This document shows positions 39,894 to 49,379 of a DNA stretch of 64,000 nt, piece by piece. The translations under genes were made by a program, and so were the position numbers. Within the stretch, counting starts at the first letter, position 1. The number at the start of each line of letters is the position of its first letter. This stretch comes from Microbacterium maritypicum (GTDB lineage: Bacteria; Actinomycetota; Actinomycetes; Actinomycetales; Microbacteriaceae): the NCBI RefSeq assembly GCF_041529975.1, contig NZ_CP168030.1, positions 3,534,001-3,598,000 on the forward strand. Direction: 5' to 3'. A model generated the notes under the pieces. It made no database searches, was not told where the DNA came from, and saw only the letters and a list, made by a program, of their open reading frames with translations.

Positions 39894-41123
39894 TCAGCGC
39901 CGGGCGAGCACCCGCTCGTAGACCTCGACCATGGCGGCCGTGCGCGATGACTGGCGGAATGCCTCGGCGACCTCGGGAACCGGCGTCGGTGCGGTGCCTG
40001 CGGCGATGTCGGATGCGGCCAACCGCAGGGTCTCCGTGAGCGCAGCGAGTCGTCGGGCCTCGAGCTCCCGGCCCGATGCGGTGGCGCCGGCATCCGGAAC
40101 CGCCCACAGCCCCCCGCCGAGCTCCGCCGCGATGTCGGGGTCACAGATCACGGAGGGCGTGCCGAGCGTGGCCGCCTCGAACGGCGTCATCCCCTGGGTC
40201 TCGAAGCCGATCGACGTCTGCACGAGCGCGTCGGCGGCGGCGATCCGCTCCAGGGTCTGCGGGTAGGTCAGTCGTCCGGCGAAGCGCACGCCGTCGTGGC
40301 CGCGCACGATCTTCTCGGCCGCGGCGCGCTGCCCTCCGCCGCCGATGATCTCGAGTTCCGCGTCGATGCCGGCGGCGACGAACGCGTCGAGGAACGGCAG
40401 CAGGCGCTTCTCGGGGCTCATCCGTCCGAGCCAGAGGAAGCGGGGGCGTCCGGGCTCCCGGGCCGCCGGTCGCGCAGCGAGCGTCTGTGCGCGCAGGTCA
40501 TCGTCGATGCCGTTCCAGATCACGTCGACCCGCGGGAACACGTCGTGCTGCTCGAGGCGTCGCGCGAAATGCGTCGACGGCGCGGTCACGGCGGATGCTC
40601 CGGCGGCGAGGCCGCGCAGGAACGCCCAGCCGTCGGCACCCCGCACGGGTTCGCCGATCCCGCGCATCGCGCCGCCGCGCCAGGCGTTCAACACGGCGAG
40701 CACGGGGCGGTGCAGCGGAGTGACGGCCGCGATCCCGACATCGACGCGGTTGTGCATGGTGTGCACGACCGGGACGCCGTGACGCTGGGCGTAGCGATGC
40801 CCGATGAACGCGCCCCAGAAATCGGCCTGCACATGCACCAGATCCACCGGGGGGCGACGGGTCATCGCCCTGTCGAGGAAGCGGTCGGTCGCGCGCCCCG
40901 GCCACGTCATCGAGTACTCGCGGTCGAGCGTGATCGGCGTCGAGGGGAGGTCGACGTACGCCCCGCCGTGGGTGCCCGTCGACGAGCGCGAGCCGTGCAT
41001 CTTCGGCGCGACGACCGTGACGGTGTGTCCGGCGCGTTCGAGGAACTCCCGCTGGAGCCGCATCGACACCTGCGCTCCGCCGAGGGAGTCGAGGTGCTGA
41101 TCGCCGAAGAAGACGATGTGCAT
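39894..41123 (-). CDS. GT4-family glycosyltransferase
   Basis: 409 residues, GT-B fold, retaining. The N-terminal acceptor half has GGAQVSMRLQREFLERAGHTVTVVAP and HVQADFWGAFIGHRYAQRHGVPVVHTMHN. The C-terminal nucleotide-sugar half has LWLGRMSPEKRLLPFLDAF and the E-x7-E element in GFETQGMTPFEAATLGTPSVI. Similar pairs make cell-wall or membrane glycolipids in actinobacteria. It lies downstream of a second GT4 gene on the same strand, 73 bases apart, with a 19-base duplication of its start region in the gap. Donor and acceptor unknown. Confidence 0.88.
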   Translation of the reverse strand: MHIVFFGDQHLDSLGGAQVSMRLQREFLERAGHTVTVVAPKMHGSRSSTGTHGGAYVDLPSTPITLDREYSMTWPGRATDRFLDRAMTRRPPVDLVHVQADFWGAFIGHRYAQRHGVPVVHTMHNRVDVGIAAVTPLHRPVLAVLNAWRGGAMRGIGEPVRGADGWAFLRGLAAGASAVTAPSTHFARRLEQHDVFPRVDVIWNGIDDDLRAQTLAARPAAREPGRPRFLWLGRMSPEKRLLPFLDAFVAAGIDAELEIIGGGGQRAAAEKIVRGHDGVRFAGRLTYPQTLERIAAADALVQTSIGFETQGMTPFEAATLGTPSVICDPDIAAELGGGLWAVPDAGATASGRELEARRLAALTETLRLAASDIAAGTAPTPVPEVAEAFRQSSRTAAMVEVYERVLARR

Positions 41124-41135
41124 GGCGGGCTACTC
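41117..41135. repeat. 19-bp direct repeat spanning a GT4 start codon, copy 1
   Basis: TGTGCATGGCGGGCTACTC. On the minus strand it contains the ATG of the downstream GT4 gene. An identical copy lies exactly 60 bases away at 41177-41195. Confidence 0.75.
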
Positions 41136-41183
41136 CGCCGCTGACGCGTCGCGGCGCCGTGATCCGAGGGGGACACTGTGCAT
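41130..41183 (-). other. 17-codon mini-ORF created by the duplicated start region
   Basis: From the duplicated ATG at 41183 the frame reads MHSVPLGSRRRDASAAE and stops at a TAG six bases before the GT4 ATG at 41123, in the same frame. It may be a relic of the duplication or a short leader that couples translation. No homology is expected. Confidence 0.3.
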
Positions 41184-41195
41184 GGCGGGCTACTC
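41177..41195. repeat. 19-bp direct repeat, copy 2, abutting the upstream GT4 stop
   Basis: Identical to 41117-41135. It begins directly beside the stop codon of the upstream GT4 gene (41197-41199). Confidence 0.75.
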
Positions 41196-41196
41196 G

Positions 41197-42429
41197 CTAC
41201 TCGGGCAGCGGCTCGTCGCGGTACAGCGCCTCGAAGGTGTCGAGGGTGCGGTTGATGTCGTGGATCGCGACACCGTCGAGCGACGCGCGCTGCATCCGCT
41301 CGTACTCTGCGGGTTCCGCGGTGAGCACGTCGGTCAGGCGCGCGGCGAGCTCATCGACGTTGCCCGGTTCGAACAGGTAGCCGTTCTCGCCGTCGTGCAC
41401 GAGGTGCGGGAGGGCGACGGCATCCGCCGCGACGATCGGCAGCGCCGACGCCATGGCCTCCATCGTCGCGATGGACTGCAGCTCGGCGATCGACGCGATC
41501 ACGAAGAGACTCGCCCGGGACAGCAGCGCCCGGAGCTCCTCGTCGGTGGTGCGCCCGTGGAACGTGACCCGGTCGGCGAGACCGAGCTGCGCGGCCAGGT
41601 GCTCCAGCTGCTTGCGCTGGTCGCCGCCGCCGACGATGTCGAACGTGGTCTCGAGCGCCGGGTCGAGCTTCGTCATCGCCTTGAGGATGACCTCGACCTG
41701 CTTCTCGGCGGTGAGTCGGCCGACGAAGACGATGCGGTTCTTGTCGCGCGGGGCGATCACCGGCGTGTACTGCGTGCGGTCGATGCCGCAGCTGACGGGG
41801 ATCACACCCTCCACCTCGACGGTCTTCTCGAGGAAGTCGGCGGCGCGACGCGTCGGGGTCGTGATCGCACGAGTCAGGTCGAACGTGCGCTTGGCATCGG
41901 CCCAGGCGAACTTCAGGACCAGGTCATCGATGAACTTCGGCATGGTCGTGTGATCGAGGATGTTCTCGGCCATGACGTGGTTGGTGGCGACGACCGGGAT
42001 GCCGCGCTCATGGGCGACGTAGGCGAGGCCGCGGCCGATCACGATGTGCGACTGGATGTGCACGATGTCCGGCTGCACCCGGTCGATGACCTGGCGGGCG
42101 TAGTGCTTCGAGCGCCAGGGCCACACGAACCGGAGCCAGTCGTGGGGAGCCCAGCGCACCGACGGCAGCCGGTGCAGGGTCATCGGCTCACCCTCGATGA
42201 CCTCGGTGCGCGGCTGCGCGCGACGGTAGGCCTGGTTCGGGGCGACGACGTGCACGTCGTGTCCGCGCTGCACGAGACCGGCGGCGAGGCGCTCGGCGAA
42301 GCGTGCGGCGCCGTTGATGTCGGGGGCGAAAGTGTCGCAGCCGATCACGATCTTCAACGGGCGGGGCGCGGGTTCGGCGGCGGGGCCGCTCGACGGATCG
42401 ATCGGATCGTCGGAGGGAGTCACAGACAT
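41197..42429 (-). CDS. GT4-family glycosyltransferase
   Basis: 410 residues. After a 25-residue Pro-rich leader, the GT-B fold starts KIVIGCDTFAPDINGAARFAERLAAGLVQRGHDVHVVAP. The Rossmann C-terminal half has VFVGRLTAEKQVEVILKAM, GRTTDEELRALLSRASLFVIAS and the E-x7-E motif near ELQSIATMEAMASALPIVAADAVALPHLV. The overall pattern resembles PimB/mannosyltransferase-like or digalactosyldiacylglycerol synthase-like actinobacterial enzymes. It is the first gene of a two-gene GT operon. Predicted cytoplasmic or membrane-peripheral; substrate not determinable. Confidence 0.88.
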   Translation of the reverse strand: MSVTPSDDPIDPSSGPAAEPAPRPLKIVIGCDTFAPDINGAARFAERLAAGLVQRGHDVHVVAPNQAYRRAQPRTEVIEGEPMTLHRLPSVRWAPHDWLRFVWPWRSKHYARQVIDRVQPDIVHIQSHIVIGRGLAYVAHERGIPVVATNHVMAENILDHTTMPKFIDDLVLKFAWADAKRTFDLTRAITTPTRRAADFLEKTVEVEGVIPVSCGIDRTQYTPVIAPRDKNRIVFVGRLTAEKQVEVILKAMTKLDPALETTFDIVGGGDQRKQLEHLAAQLGLADRVTFHGRTTDEELRALLSRASLFVIASIAELQSIATMEAMASALPIVAADAVALPHLVHDGENGYLFEPGNVDELAARLTDVLTAEPAEYERMQRASLDGVAIHDINRTLDTFEALYRDEPLPE

Positions 42430-42542
42430 GCAGCCTTACGATGTGGCGGCCAAGGGAAAGCCCTGGTCGGGCGCTGGCCACTCTACCCGAGCGCCCTGCG
42501 CGGACGGCCGAGGCGTACCGGGCATCCCTCAGCCTCAGCCGT

Positions 42543-42548
42543 TAGCGT
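42543..42548 (+). promoter_or_regulatory. -10 hexamer TAGCGT of the 195-residue hypothetical gene, leaderless type
   Basis: TAGCGT ends six bases before the ATG at 42555. Confidence 0.5.
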
Positions 42549-42554
42549 GGAGCC

Positions 42555-43142
42555 ATGCGACTGACTGCCGACGCCGATCCCCAGCTGTGGATTCCCGTGA
42601 CGGACTCGCTCGGGTGGAGGGGCCGTCGACACCGCAAGGCGGCGATCCGCATGCTGCTGGGTCAGGTCAACGCCGCTGTGGGCGCGACCGAGCGCCCGGG
42701 GTCCCGGTTCGGTGCGTGGGCGATGAGCCAGGCGGCGCCGATGCTGATGAAGCGGGCGGACGGCCGCGTGCTCGTGTGGACCTGGAAGGCCGAACCGGAG
42801 CTGATCGTGGCGATGGCGACCGCGCAGGTCCTGACGCCCGACGTGCGGATCGCCCGAGCCTCGATGCCGATGGACTACGACGACACGGAGTCCTTCCCCA
42901 CCCGGCTCGGTGTGGGCGAGAAGCTGCTCGTGCCGATGCCGCCCTCGCCGGCGTCGCCGCCCTTCGCGACCTACACCTGGGACACGGGTACGCATCTGGT
43001 GACGCTGACCGCGGTGTGCAGCGACAAGGAGCGGTTCGGCACGCTGGTCGGCGCGCTCGACGATCTGGCGCGCAGCATCCGTATCGCCGACGACCTCGCC
43101 GGCGGGGAGGCACCGGACGTGCTGCGACTCGATCCCGCCTGA
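42555..43142 (+). CDS. Conserved-looking hypothetical protein, 195 residues
   Basis: No family recognised. Globular, without signal peptide or membrane helix. Two Trp-rich stretches (LWIPVTDSLGW, LVWTWKAEPEL) and an acidic-proline region (PMDYDDTESFPT, LVPMPPSPASPPFATYTWDTG) are notable. The C-terminal LVGALDDLARSIRIADDL is probably helical. Codon use matches neighbours and a leaderless-type promoter supports expression. It lies between GT and YjbR genes, convergent with the latter. Function unknown. Confidence 0.72.
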   Translation: MRLTADADPQLWIPVTDSLGWRGRRHRKAAIRMLLGQVNAAVGATERPGSRFGAWAMSQAAPMLMKRADGRVLVWTWKAEPELIVAMATAQVLTPDVRIARASMPMDYDDTESFPTRLGVGEKLLVPMPPSPASPPFATYTWDTGTHLVTLTAVCSDKERFGTLVGALDDLARSIRIADDLAGGEAPDVLRLDPA

Positions 43143-43166
43143 GCAGCCCTCGAGGCGGCACGCCGC

Positions 43167-43577
43167 TCAGCCGAGCCCGCGCTCCGCGAGCCACTCCTTC
43201 GCCACCCCGGCGGGTGCCCGCACCAGCCAGGCATCGGTGACGATCTCGTCCAGGCGATCGCGGTCGACGGCGTGGAGGCGAACGAGCAGCCCGGGGTAGC
43301 CGTCGAAGTGCGGGATCGTGAAGAGCACGTCGGGCTCCGCGGCGAGCAGGGCCTCCTTCTCCTCGAGGTCGGCGACGCGCACGGCGAGCACCTCTCCCGC
43401 GGGCCACTCGCGCCCGTGGTCGGAGAGCTGCCGCAGGTCGGTCGCGCTAGGGCCGCGGAGCCAGGCGAACTGCCCGGTCTTGACGCGCCACGCGGCCTCG
43501 CCGGTGTGGCCGCTCACCACCTCTTCAACTCCGGGGAGCGCAAGGGCGATCGCCCGCACGTCGTCGATGCTCGCCAT
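43167..43577 (-). CDS. YjbR/MmcQ-family protein
   Basis: 136 residues. Starts MASIDDVRAIALALPGVEEV, the family opening, and contains VLFTIPHFDGYPGLLVRLHAVDRDRLDEIVTDAWLVRAP, the CyaY-like fold pattern with its conserved aromatic and Asp. The family is annotated as DNA-binding from structure but its function is not established. The ATG at 43577 gives the family-standard N terminus; an in-frame start 11 codons upstream is less likely. Confidence 0.87.
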   Translation of the reverse strand: MASIDDVRAIALALPGVEEVVSGHTGEAAWRVKTGQFAWLRGPSATDLRQLSDHGREWPAGEVLAVRVADLEEKEALLAAEPDVLFTIPHFDGYPGLLVRLHAVDRDRLDEIVTDAWLVRAPAGVAKEWLAERGLG

Positions 43578-43625
43578 CCCGCCATCGTCGCGCACTCGCC
43601 CGGCGACCACAACGGGAACCGAGCC

Positions 43626-46600
43626 TCAGCGCACGATGCGCAGCGTCCGCACCTCGAACGGTCGCAGTCGCAGCTCGCCGCCGACCCGCGCGTCGTCGAT
43701 GTCGTCTTCGATCAGGCTCACCTCGCGCACCTCACGGTGCTCAAAACCGACCGACAGCTCACCGATCGCACGCCGACCGAGTGCCTCGTACACGCGCACG
43801 ATCACGTCGCCGGAGCCGTCGTCGGCCAGCTTGACCGCCGACACCACGATGCCCTCGCCTTGCGCGGACACCAGCGGCTCGACCTCGCGCGCACCGCGCA
43901 CGACGCTCGGGAGCGCGTTGATGCGGATTCCCTCGGCCGTGGCGATCGCGGCGTCCGCTCCGATCACGAAGCCGACCTCGATCTCGTGGTGGCCGTGGTC
44001 GGTGTCGGGGTCGGGGAAGCGCGGGGCCCGCAGCAGCGACAGCCGCACGGTCGTCGTCACCGCGTCGTCAGACACCTCGCGCGAGGTGTCGTACCCGTAG
44101 ATCGAGTCGTTGACGAGGGCGACGCCGAAATCCTGCTCGCGCACGAGCACGAAGCGGTGCATCGAGGTCTCGAACTTCGCCGCCTCCCAGCTGGTGTTCG
44201 TGTGCGTGACGCGTGACTGGTAGCCGAACTGGGTCTCGGCCTCGGTGTGCGCGGCCTGGATGTCGAGCGGGAACGCGAGCTTGAGCAGCTTCTCGGTCTC
44301 GTGCCAGTCGATCTCGTTGCGCAGCAGCACGGTGCGCGACTCGGGGTGGAGGATGATCGTCTGCTCGATCGTGGACTCCGAGAACGGACGCACGACCACG
44401 ATCCGCGCGGCCCTGCCGACCATCGACGCTTCGATCGACGTGACCGCGGTGAGGTCGTCGACGCTGTTGCGGTAGTACCGGTCGATGTCCCACGCGTCCC
44501 ACATGTTCGGGAAGTCCTGGTGCAGCTGGAAGAGGTTCGCGGCCTTGCCCTCGGCCACCGCCTCGCGACCGCTGGCCTTGTCGATGGCGGACACGATCAG
44601 GCCCTCGGCCGACACCAGCACGGAGACGAGCTCGTTCTCGAGTCGCCACCCGCCGTTCTCCTCGGTGAGTGAGACCGGCGCCGCGGTCGGCTCGGCGACG
44701 AACGCCGCCCCGAGCGCACGTCCGCGCCCGACCGATGTCGGCTCGAACTGCAGCTCGCGGTCGCCCTCGCCGGCGAGCGAACGGCGAGCGGCGAGGGAGA
44801 TGTCCTCGGCATCCGACAGCACGTCACTCAGCACGGCGACCGCCTCCCGATGCACCCACGCGATCGAGGTGCCGGGCAGGATGTCGTGGAACTCATGCAG
44901 CAGCACGGCCTGCCACAGCCGGTCGAATTCGGCCTGCGGATACGCGGCGCCGGTGCGCACCGCATCCGTCGCGGCCCACAGCTCGGCCTCGATCAGCGCA
45001 TGCTCGGCCCAGCGATGCAGCGCCTTGGTGGCGTGCTGGCTGGTGAGCGTGCCACGGTGCAGCTCGAGATACAGCTCACCGACCCAGACCGCCGGATGCG
45101 GCAGCTCGGCTTTGGCGGCATCGAAGAAGACGTCCGGGTGCTCCCACACGACCTGTGCACTGCCCTCGAGGTCGCGCAGGCGCTCGGCCTTGCCCGTCAT
45201 CTCGCGGGTCGTGCCGCCGCCGCCGTCGCCCCAGCCGACCGGTGCGATCGACCGCGAGCTGAGTCGGTTCTCCTTGAACTGGCGCGAGGCCTTCGCGACC
45301 TCCATGCCGCTCAGCTGCGAGTTGTAGGTGTCCATCGACGGGAAGTGCGTGAACACCTGCGAGCCGTCGATGCCCTCCCAGAGGAAGGAGTGATGCGGGA
45401 AGACGTTCTGCTGGTTCCAGGAGATCTTCTGCGTGAAGAACCACTCGAACCCGGCACGGCGCATCAGCTGCGGCAGGGCGGGCGAGTACCCGAAGCTGTC
45501 CGGCAGCCAGACGCCCTTCGACCGGATGCCGAACTCGCGCTCGAAGAACCGCTGCCCGTGCGAGAACTGCCGCACCAGCGACTCGCCCGTCGGCATCACG
45601 GTGTCGGACTCGACCCACATGCCACCGAGCGGCAGGAAACGCCCGGCGGCGACCGCGGCCTTGACCCGCTCCCACACCTCGGGGCGATGCTCCTTGATCC
45701 AGGCGTACTGCTGCGCGCTGGACATGCCGTACTGGAACTCGGGCTGCTCCTCGATGAGCGTCGTCATCGACGAGGTGGTGCGTGCGACCTTGCGGATCGT
45801 CTCGCGCACGGGCCAGAGCCACGCGGAATCGATGTGCGCGTGGCCGACGGCCGAGATGCGGTGCGCGCTGGCCTCGGCGGGCGCGGCGAGCACGTCGGCG
45901 AGGCGGGCGCGGGCGTCGGGTGCCGTCGCCACGATGCGCTGCAGATCGAGCACGTCGAGGGCGTCGTCCATCGCCTGCAGGATGCGCATGCGGCGCGGCG
46001 ACGTCGCCGGCAGCTCGGCCTGCAGCTCGAACAGCACCTCGAGGTCGAGCGACAGATCGAAGACCTCCTGCTCGAACACGGCCAGGTCCATCCGGCGCGC
46101 GCGGTAGAGGCGCTCCTTCGAGGAGGTGAGGATGTCGCCCTCCTGCGTCGGCAGGAAGGGGTGGTAGTCGAGCAGCACCGGGTTGGATGCCGCCTCGAGG
46201 TACAGCTCCACGGGCTCGTCGCCCGCGGCCGCCTCGGCGATCGGCACCCACTGGTTGCGGGGGTTGATGCTCTTCACCGGGATCGGGTCGGACCCTGCGG
46301 CGCTGCGACGGTACGCGAGCGCCTCGCACTGGAAGCCCGTCATGTTCACGTCGAATCCGAGGTCGATGAGCGCCTCGACGCGGCGTCCGGCCCATTCGGC
46401 GGGCACGCGCCCGGTGAGCTTGAACCAGGTGGTGCCCCAGGCGGGACCCCAGGGGGCTCCGACGACGCCGGGCTCGAAGGCGAGGGCGAGCCCCTCGGCC
46501 GGAGCGATCGGCTCGCCGGGCAGTTCGTGGATCGCGACGTCCAGCGGCACGGACGCCGAGTGGATGGCCGGGCGGATGCGCTCCTCGAGGACCCGCTTGA

Positions 46601-46634
46601 CGCGGCCGACGGTGAGCGAGGTGTCGTCATGCAT
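43626..46634 (-). CDS. GH38 alpha-mannosidase
   Basis: 1002 residues. The GH38 catalytic domain (about 255-560) has GHAHIDSAWLWPVRET with the zinc-binding His and Asp, and the nucleophile Asp379 in WLPDSFGYSP. Metal ligand His recurs in THFPSMDTYNSQ. Middle helical and C-terminal beta domains follow, as in bacterial alpha-mannosidases of this length. No signal peptide: it acts on imported oligosaccharides in the cytoplasm. Divergent from the LacI gene, with an operator-like palindrome 75 bases before its ATG. Together with GH92 and GH5-like enzymes it would remove alpha-mannose from N-glycan or yeast-mannan fragments. Confidence 0.94.
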   Translation of the reverse strand: MHDDTSLTVGRVKRVLEERIRPAIHSASVPLDVAIHELPGEPIAPAEGLALAFEPGVVGAPWGPAWGTTWFKLTGRVPAEWAGRRVEALIDLGFDVNMTGFQCEALAYRRSAAGSDPIPVKSINPRNQWVPIAEAAAGDEPVELYLEAASNPVLLDYHPFLPTQEGDILTSSKERLYRARRMDLAVFEQEVFDLSLDLEVLFELQAELPATSPRRMRILQAMDDALDVLDLQRIVATAPDARARLADVLAAPAEASAHRISAVGHAHIDSAWLWPVRETIRKVARTTSSMTTLIEEQPEFQYGMSSAQQYAWIKEHRPEVWERVKAAVAAGRFLPLGGMWVESDTVMPTGESLVRQFSHGQRFFEREFGIRSKGVWLPDSFGYSPALPQLMRRAGFEWFFTQKISWNQQNVFPHHSFLWEGIDGSQVFTHFPSMDTYNSQLSGMEVAKASRQFKENRLSSRSIAPVGWGDGGGGTTREMTGKAERLRDLEGSAQVVWEHPDVFFDAAKAELPHPAVWVGELYLELHRGTLTSQHATKALHRWAEHALIEAELWAATDAVRTGAAYPQAEFDRLWQAVLLHEFHDILPGTSIAWVHREAVAVLSDVLSDAEDISLAARRSLAGEGDRELQFEPTSVGRGRALGAAFVAEPTAAPVSLTEENGGWRLENELVSVLVSAEGLIVSAIDKASGREAVAEGKAANLFQLHQDFPNMWDAWDIDRYYRNSVDDLTAVTSIEASMVGRAARIVVVRPFSESTIEQTIILHPESRTVLLRNEIDWHETEKLLKLAFPLDIQAAHTEAETQFGYQSRVTHTNTSWEAAKFETSMHRFVLVREQDFGVALVNDSIYGYDTSREVSDDAVTTTVRLSLLRAPRFPDPDTDHGHHEIEVGFVIGADAAIATAEGIRINALPSVVRGAREVEPLVSAQGEGIVVSAVKLADDGSGDVIVRVYEALGRRAIGELSVGFEHREVREVSLIEDDIDDARVGGELRLRPFEVRTLRIVR

Positions 46635-46708
46635 GGGAATCTCCGGGCTCGACGGTGAGTGCTGGTCCGCGGCGCGACAGGCGACGCCGTGTTGATGCTA
46701 TCGGATTT

Positions 46709-46724
46709 ACTAAAACGATCTAGT
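46709..46724. promoter_or_regulatory. LacI-type operator O1 (GH38 side)
   Basis: ACTAAAACGATCTAGT, imperfect palindrome with CG centre as in LacI-family operators. The half-sites ACTA.A and T.TAGT are shared with O2, O3 and O4 in the same locus. It sits upstream of the GH38 gene. Confidence 0.65.
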
Positions 46725-46760
46725 AACCAAGTCTAAGCGCATCGTCTGTTCTTCCGCGAG

Positions 46761-46776
46761 ACTAAATCGATCAAGT
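46761..46776. promoter_or_regulatory. LacI-type operator O2 (lacI side)
   Basis: ACTAAATCGATCAAGT, 12 of 16 identical to O1, 52 bases from it (about five helical turns), ending 13 bases before the LacI ATG. The spacing would allow looping or cooperative binding and autoregulation. Confidence 0.65.
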
Positions 46777-46789
46777 ATGGTGAGGGACT

Positions 46790-47821
46790 ATGACCCCGGC
46801 GAAACGCGTCACCATCGCCGACATCGCGCGCATGGCAGGGGTCTCTCCCGGTGCCGTCTCCTTCGCGCTGAACGGCCGCCCCGGCGTGAGCGACGAGACC
46901 AGGCAGCGCATCCTCAGCATCGTCGAAGAGAACGGCTGGCAGCCGAGCTCGGCTGCTCGAGCGCTGGTCGGAGCGCGCGCCAACACCGTCGGCTTCGCCC
47001 TCGCCCGCCCGGCACGGTCGCTGGGATCCGAGGCGTTCTTCACCGACCTCATCGCCGGCATCGAGTCACGGCTGTCGGAGAGCAAGGTCAGCCTGCAGCT
47101 CCGCCTCGTCAGCGACATCGCCGAGGAGATGGAAGTGCACCGACAGTGGCGCTCCTCCAACCAGGTCGACGGCTTCATCTTCATCGACCCCCGCGAGGAC
47201 GATCCCCGCGTCGGGCGCATCGAAGCCCTCGACGCCCGGGCCGTGATGATCGGCTCCGAGCCCTCGCCGGAGGGCTCCGTACCGAGCGTCTGGATCGGCG
47301 ACGACACGGTGGCCGAGACGCTCTTCTCCTACCTGGTCGCCCTCGGGCACACCCGCATCGCCTACGTCGCCGGCCCGGCCGAACTCGAGCACACGCGCCT
47401 GCGTGCCGAGGTGCTCGGGCGCATGAGGACCGACGGCGTCGAGGGCGAGGTCATCATCACGGACTTCTCGCCCGCACGCGCATCGGCGGTCACGCGCTCG
47501 CTGCTCTCCGGTCGGCAGCAGCCGACCGCGATCGTCTACGACAACGACGTGATGGCGGTCGCAGGTCTCCGCGTCGCCCAGGAGATGGGCCGTGCCGTTC
47601 CGCGCGACGTCTCCCTCGCCTCGTTCGACGACTCCGTCATCGCCGGACTCATCAACCCGTCGATCACGGCGATGACCCGAGACACCTTCGAACTCGGCGA
47701 GCGCGCCGCCACTCTCCTGCTGCAGCAGATCGAGGCGGGAGTGAACCTGCCCAGCGTCGAGGGTCCGACGCCGGTGCTCACGGCACGCGAGAGCACCGCT
47801 CCGCCCGCGCGCCTCGCCTGA
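46790..47821 (+). CDS. LacI-family regulator of the mannoside locus
   Basis: 343 residues. HTH near residues 8-27 (VTIADIARMAGVSPGAVSFALNG), hinge PSSAARALVGARANT, then a periplasmic-binding-like effector domain with FIFIDPREDDPR and DVSLASFDDSVIAGLINPSITAM. Serine-Pro-Gly-Ala in the recognition helix (SPGAVSF) is a less common variant of the usual SxxTVSR and may explain the atypical A/T-rich operator halves. Divergent from GH38 and convergent with the GH5-like gene. Likely effector: a mannose oligosaccharide or mannose. Confidence 0.93.
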   Translation: MTPAKRVTIADIARMAGVSPGAVSFALNGRPGVSDETRQRILSIVEENGWQPSSAARALVGARANTVGFALARPARSLGSEAFFTDLIAGIESRLSESKVSLQLRLVSDIAEEMEVHRQWRSSNQVDGFIFIDPREDDPRVGRIEALDARAVMIGSEPSPEGSVPSVWIGDDTVAETLFSYLVALGHTRIAYVAGPAELEHTRLRAEVLGRMRTDGVEGEVIITDFSPARASAVTRSLLSGRQQPTAIVYDNDVMAVAGLRVAQEMGRAVPRDVSLASFDDSVIAGLINPSITAMTRDTFELGERAATLLLQQIEAGVNLPSVEGPTPVLTARESTAPPARLA

Positions 47822-47853
47822 ACGACCTCGTCCGGCCCGAACCGCGGTCGCGG

Positions 47854-49167
<1,314 letters not shown>

Positions 49168-49212
49168 TCAGACCTTTCGGACGTGCCCTTCGAGGAGGGC
49201 GGAGTTCGCACC

Positions 49213-49228
49213 ACTATAACGCTTGAGC
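49213..49228. promoter_or_regulatory. LacI-type operator O3 overlapping the GH5-like promoter
   Basis: ACTATAACGCTTGAGC, CG-centred, 11 of 16 identical to O1. On the minus strand it contains TATAGT, a good -10, 49 bases upstream of the GH5-like ATG. Repressor binding here would block that promoter. Confidence 0.5.
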
Positions 49229-49282
49229 AACGAACGGTGCGCACTCCTGCACTTGCAGGCAATGCGTCGCCCGACGAGTGCC

Positions 49283-49311
49283 TTGACAGGGAGGAAATCG
49301 GATGGTTTCAT
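49283..49311 (+). promoter_or_regulatory. Sigma-70-type promoter of the mannoside ABC operon
   Basis: -35 TTGACA at 49283-49288, spacer of exactly 17, -10 TTTCAT at 49306-49311. The full-consensus -35 with a four-of-six -10 is the clearest two-box promoter in the window. Operator O4 begins three bases downstream, covering the transcription start. Confidence 0.7.
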
Positions 49312-49313
49312 CT

Positions 49314-49329
49314 GCTAAAGCGCTGTAGT
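49314..49329. promoter_or_regulatory. LacI-type operator O4 at the transcription start of the ABC operon
   Basis: GCTAAAGCGCTGTAGT, CG-centred, 12 of 16 identical to O1. Position just after the -10 is classic for repression. Confidence 0.65.
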
Positions 49330-49379
49330 CCGTTCCTGCGGACTTCGCGCGGATTCGCCCGCCTCGAGGAAGAAGCACG

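Noticed and set aside
49314..49329. Catabolite-repression (cre-like) site
   Set aside because: It resembles generic LacI-family operators but matches the local four-site set better, and actinobacteria mostly lack CcpA.
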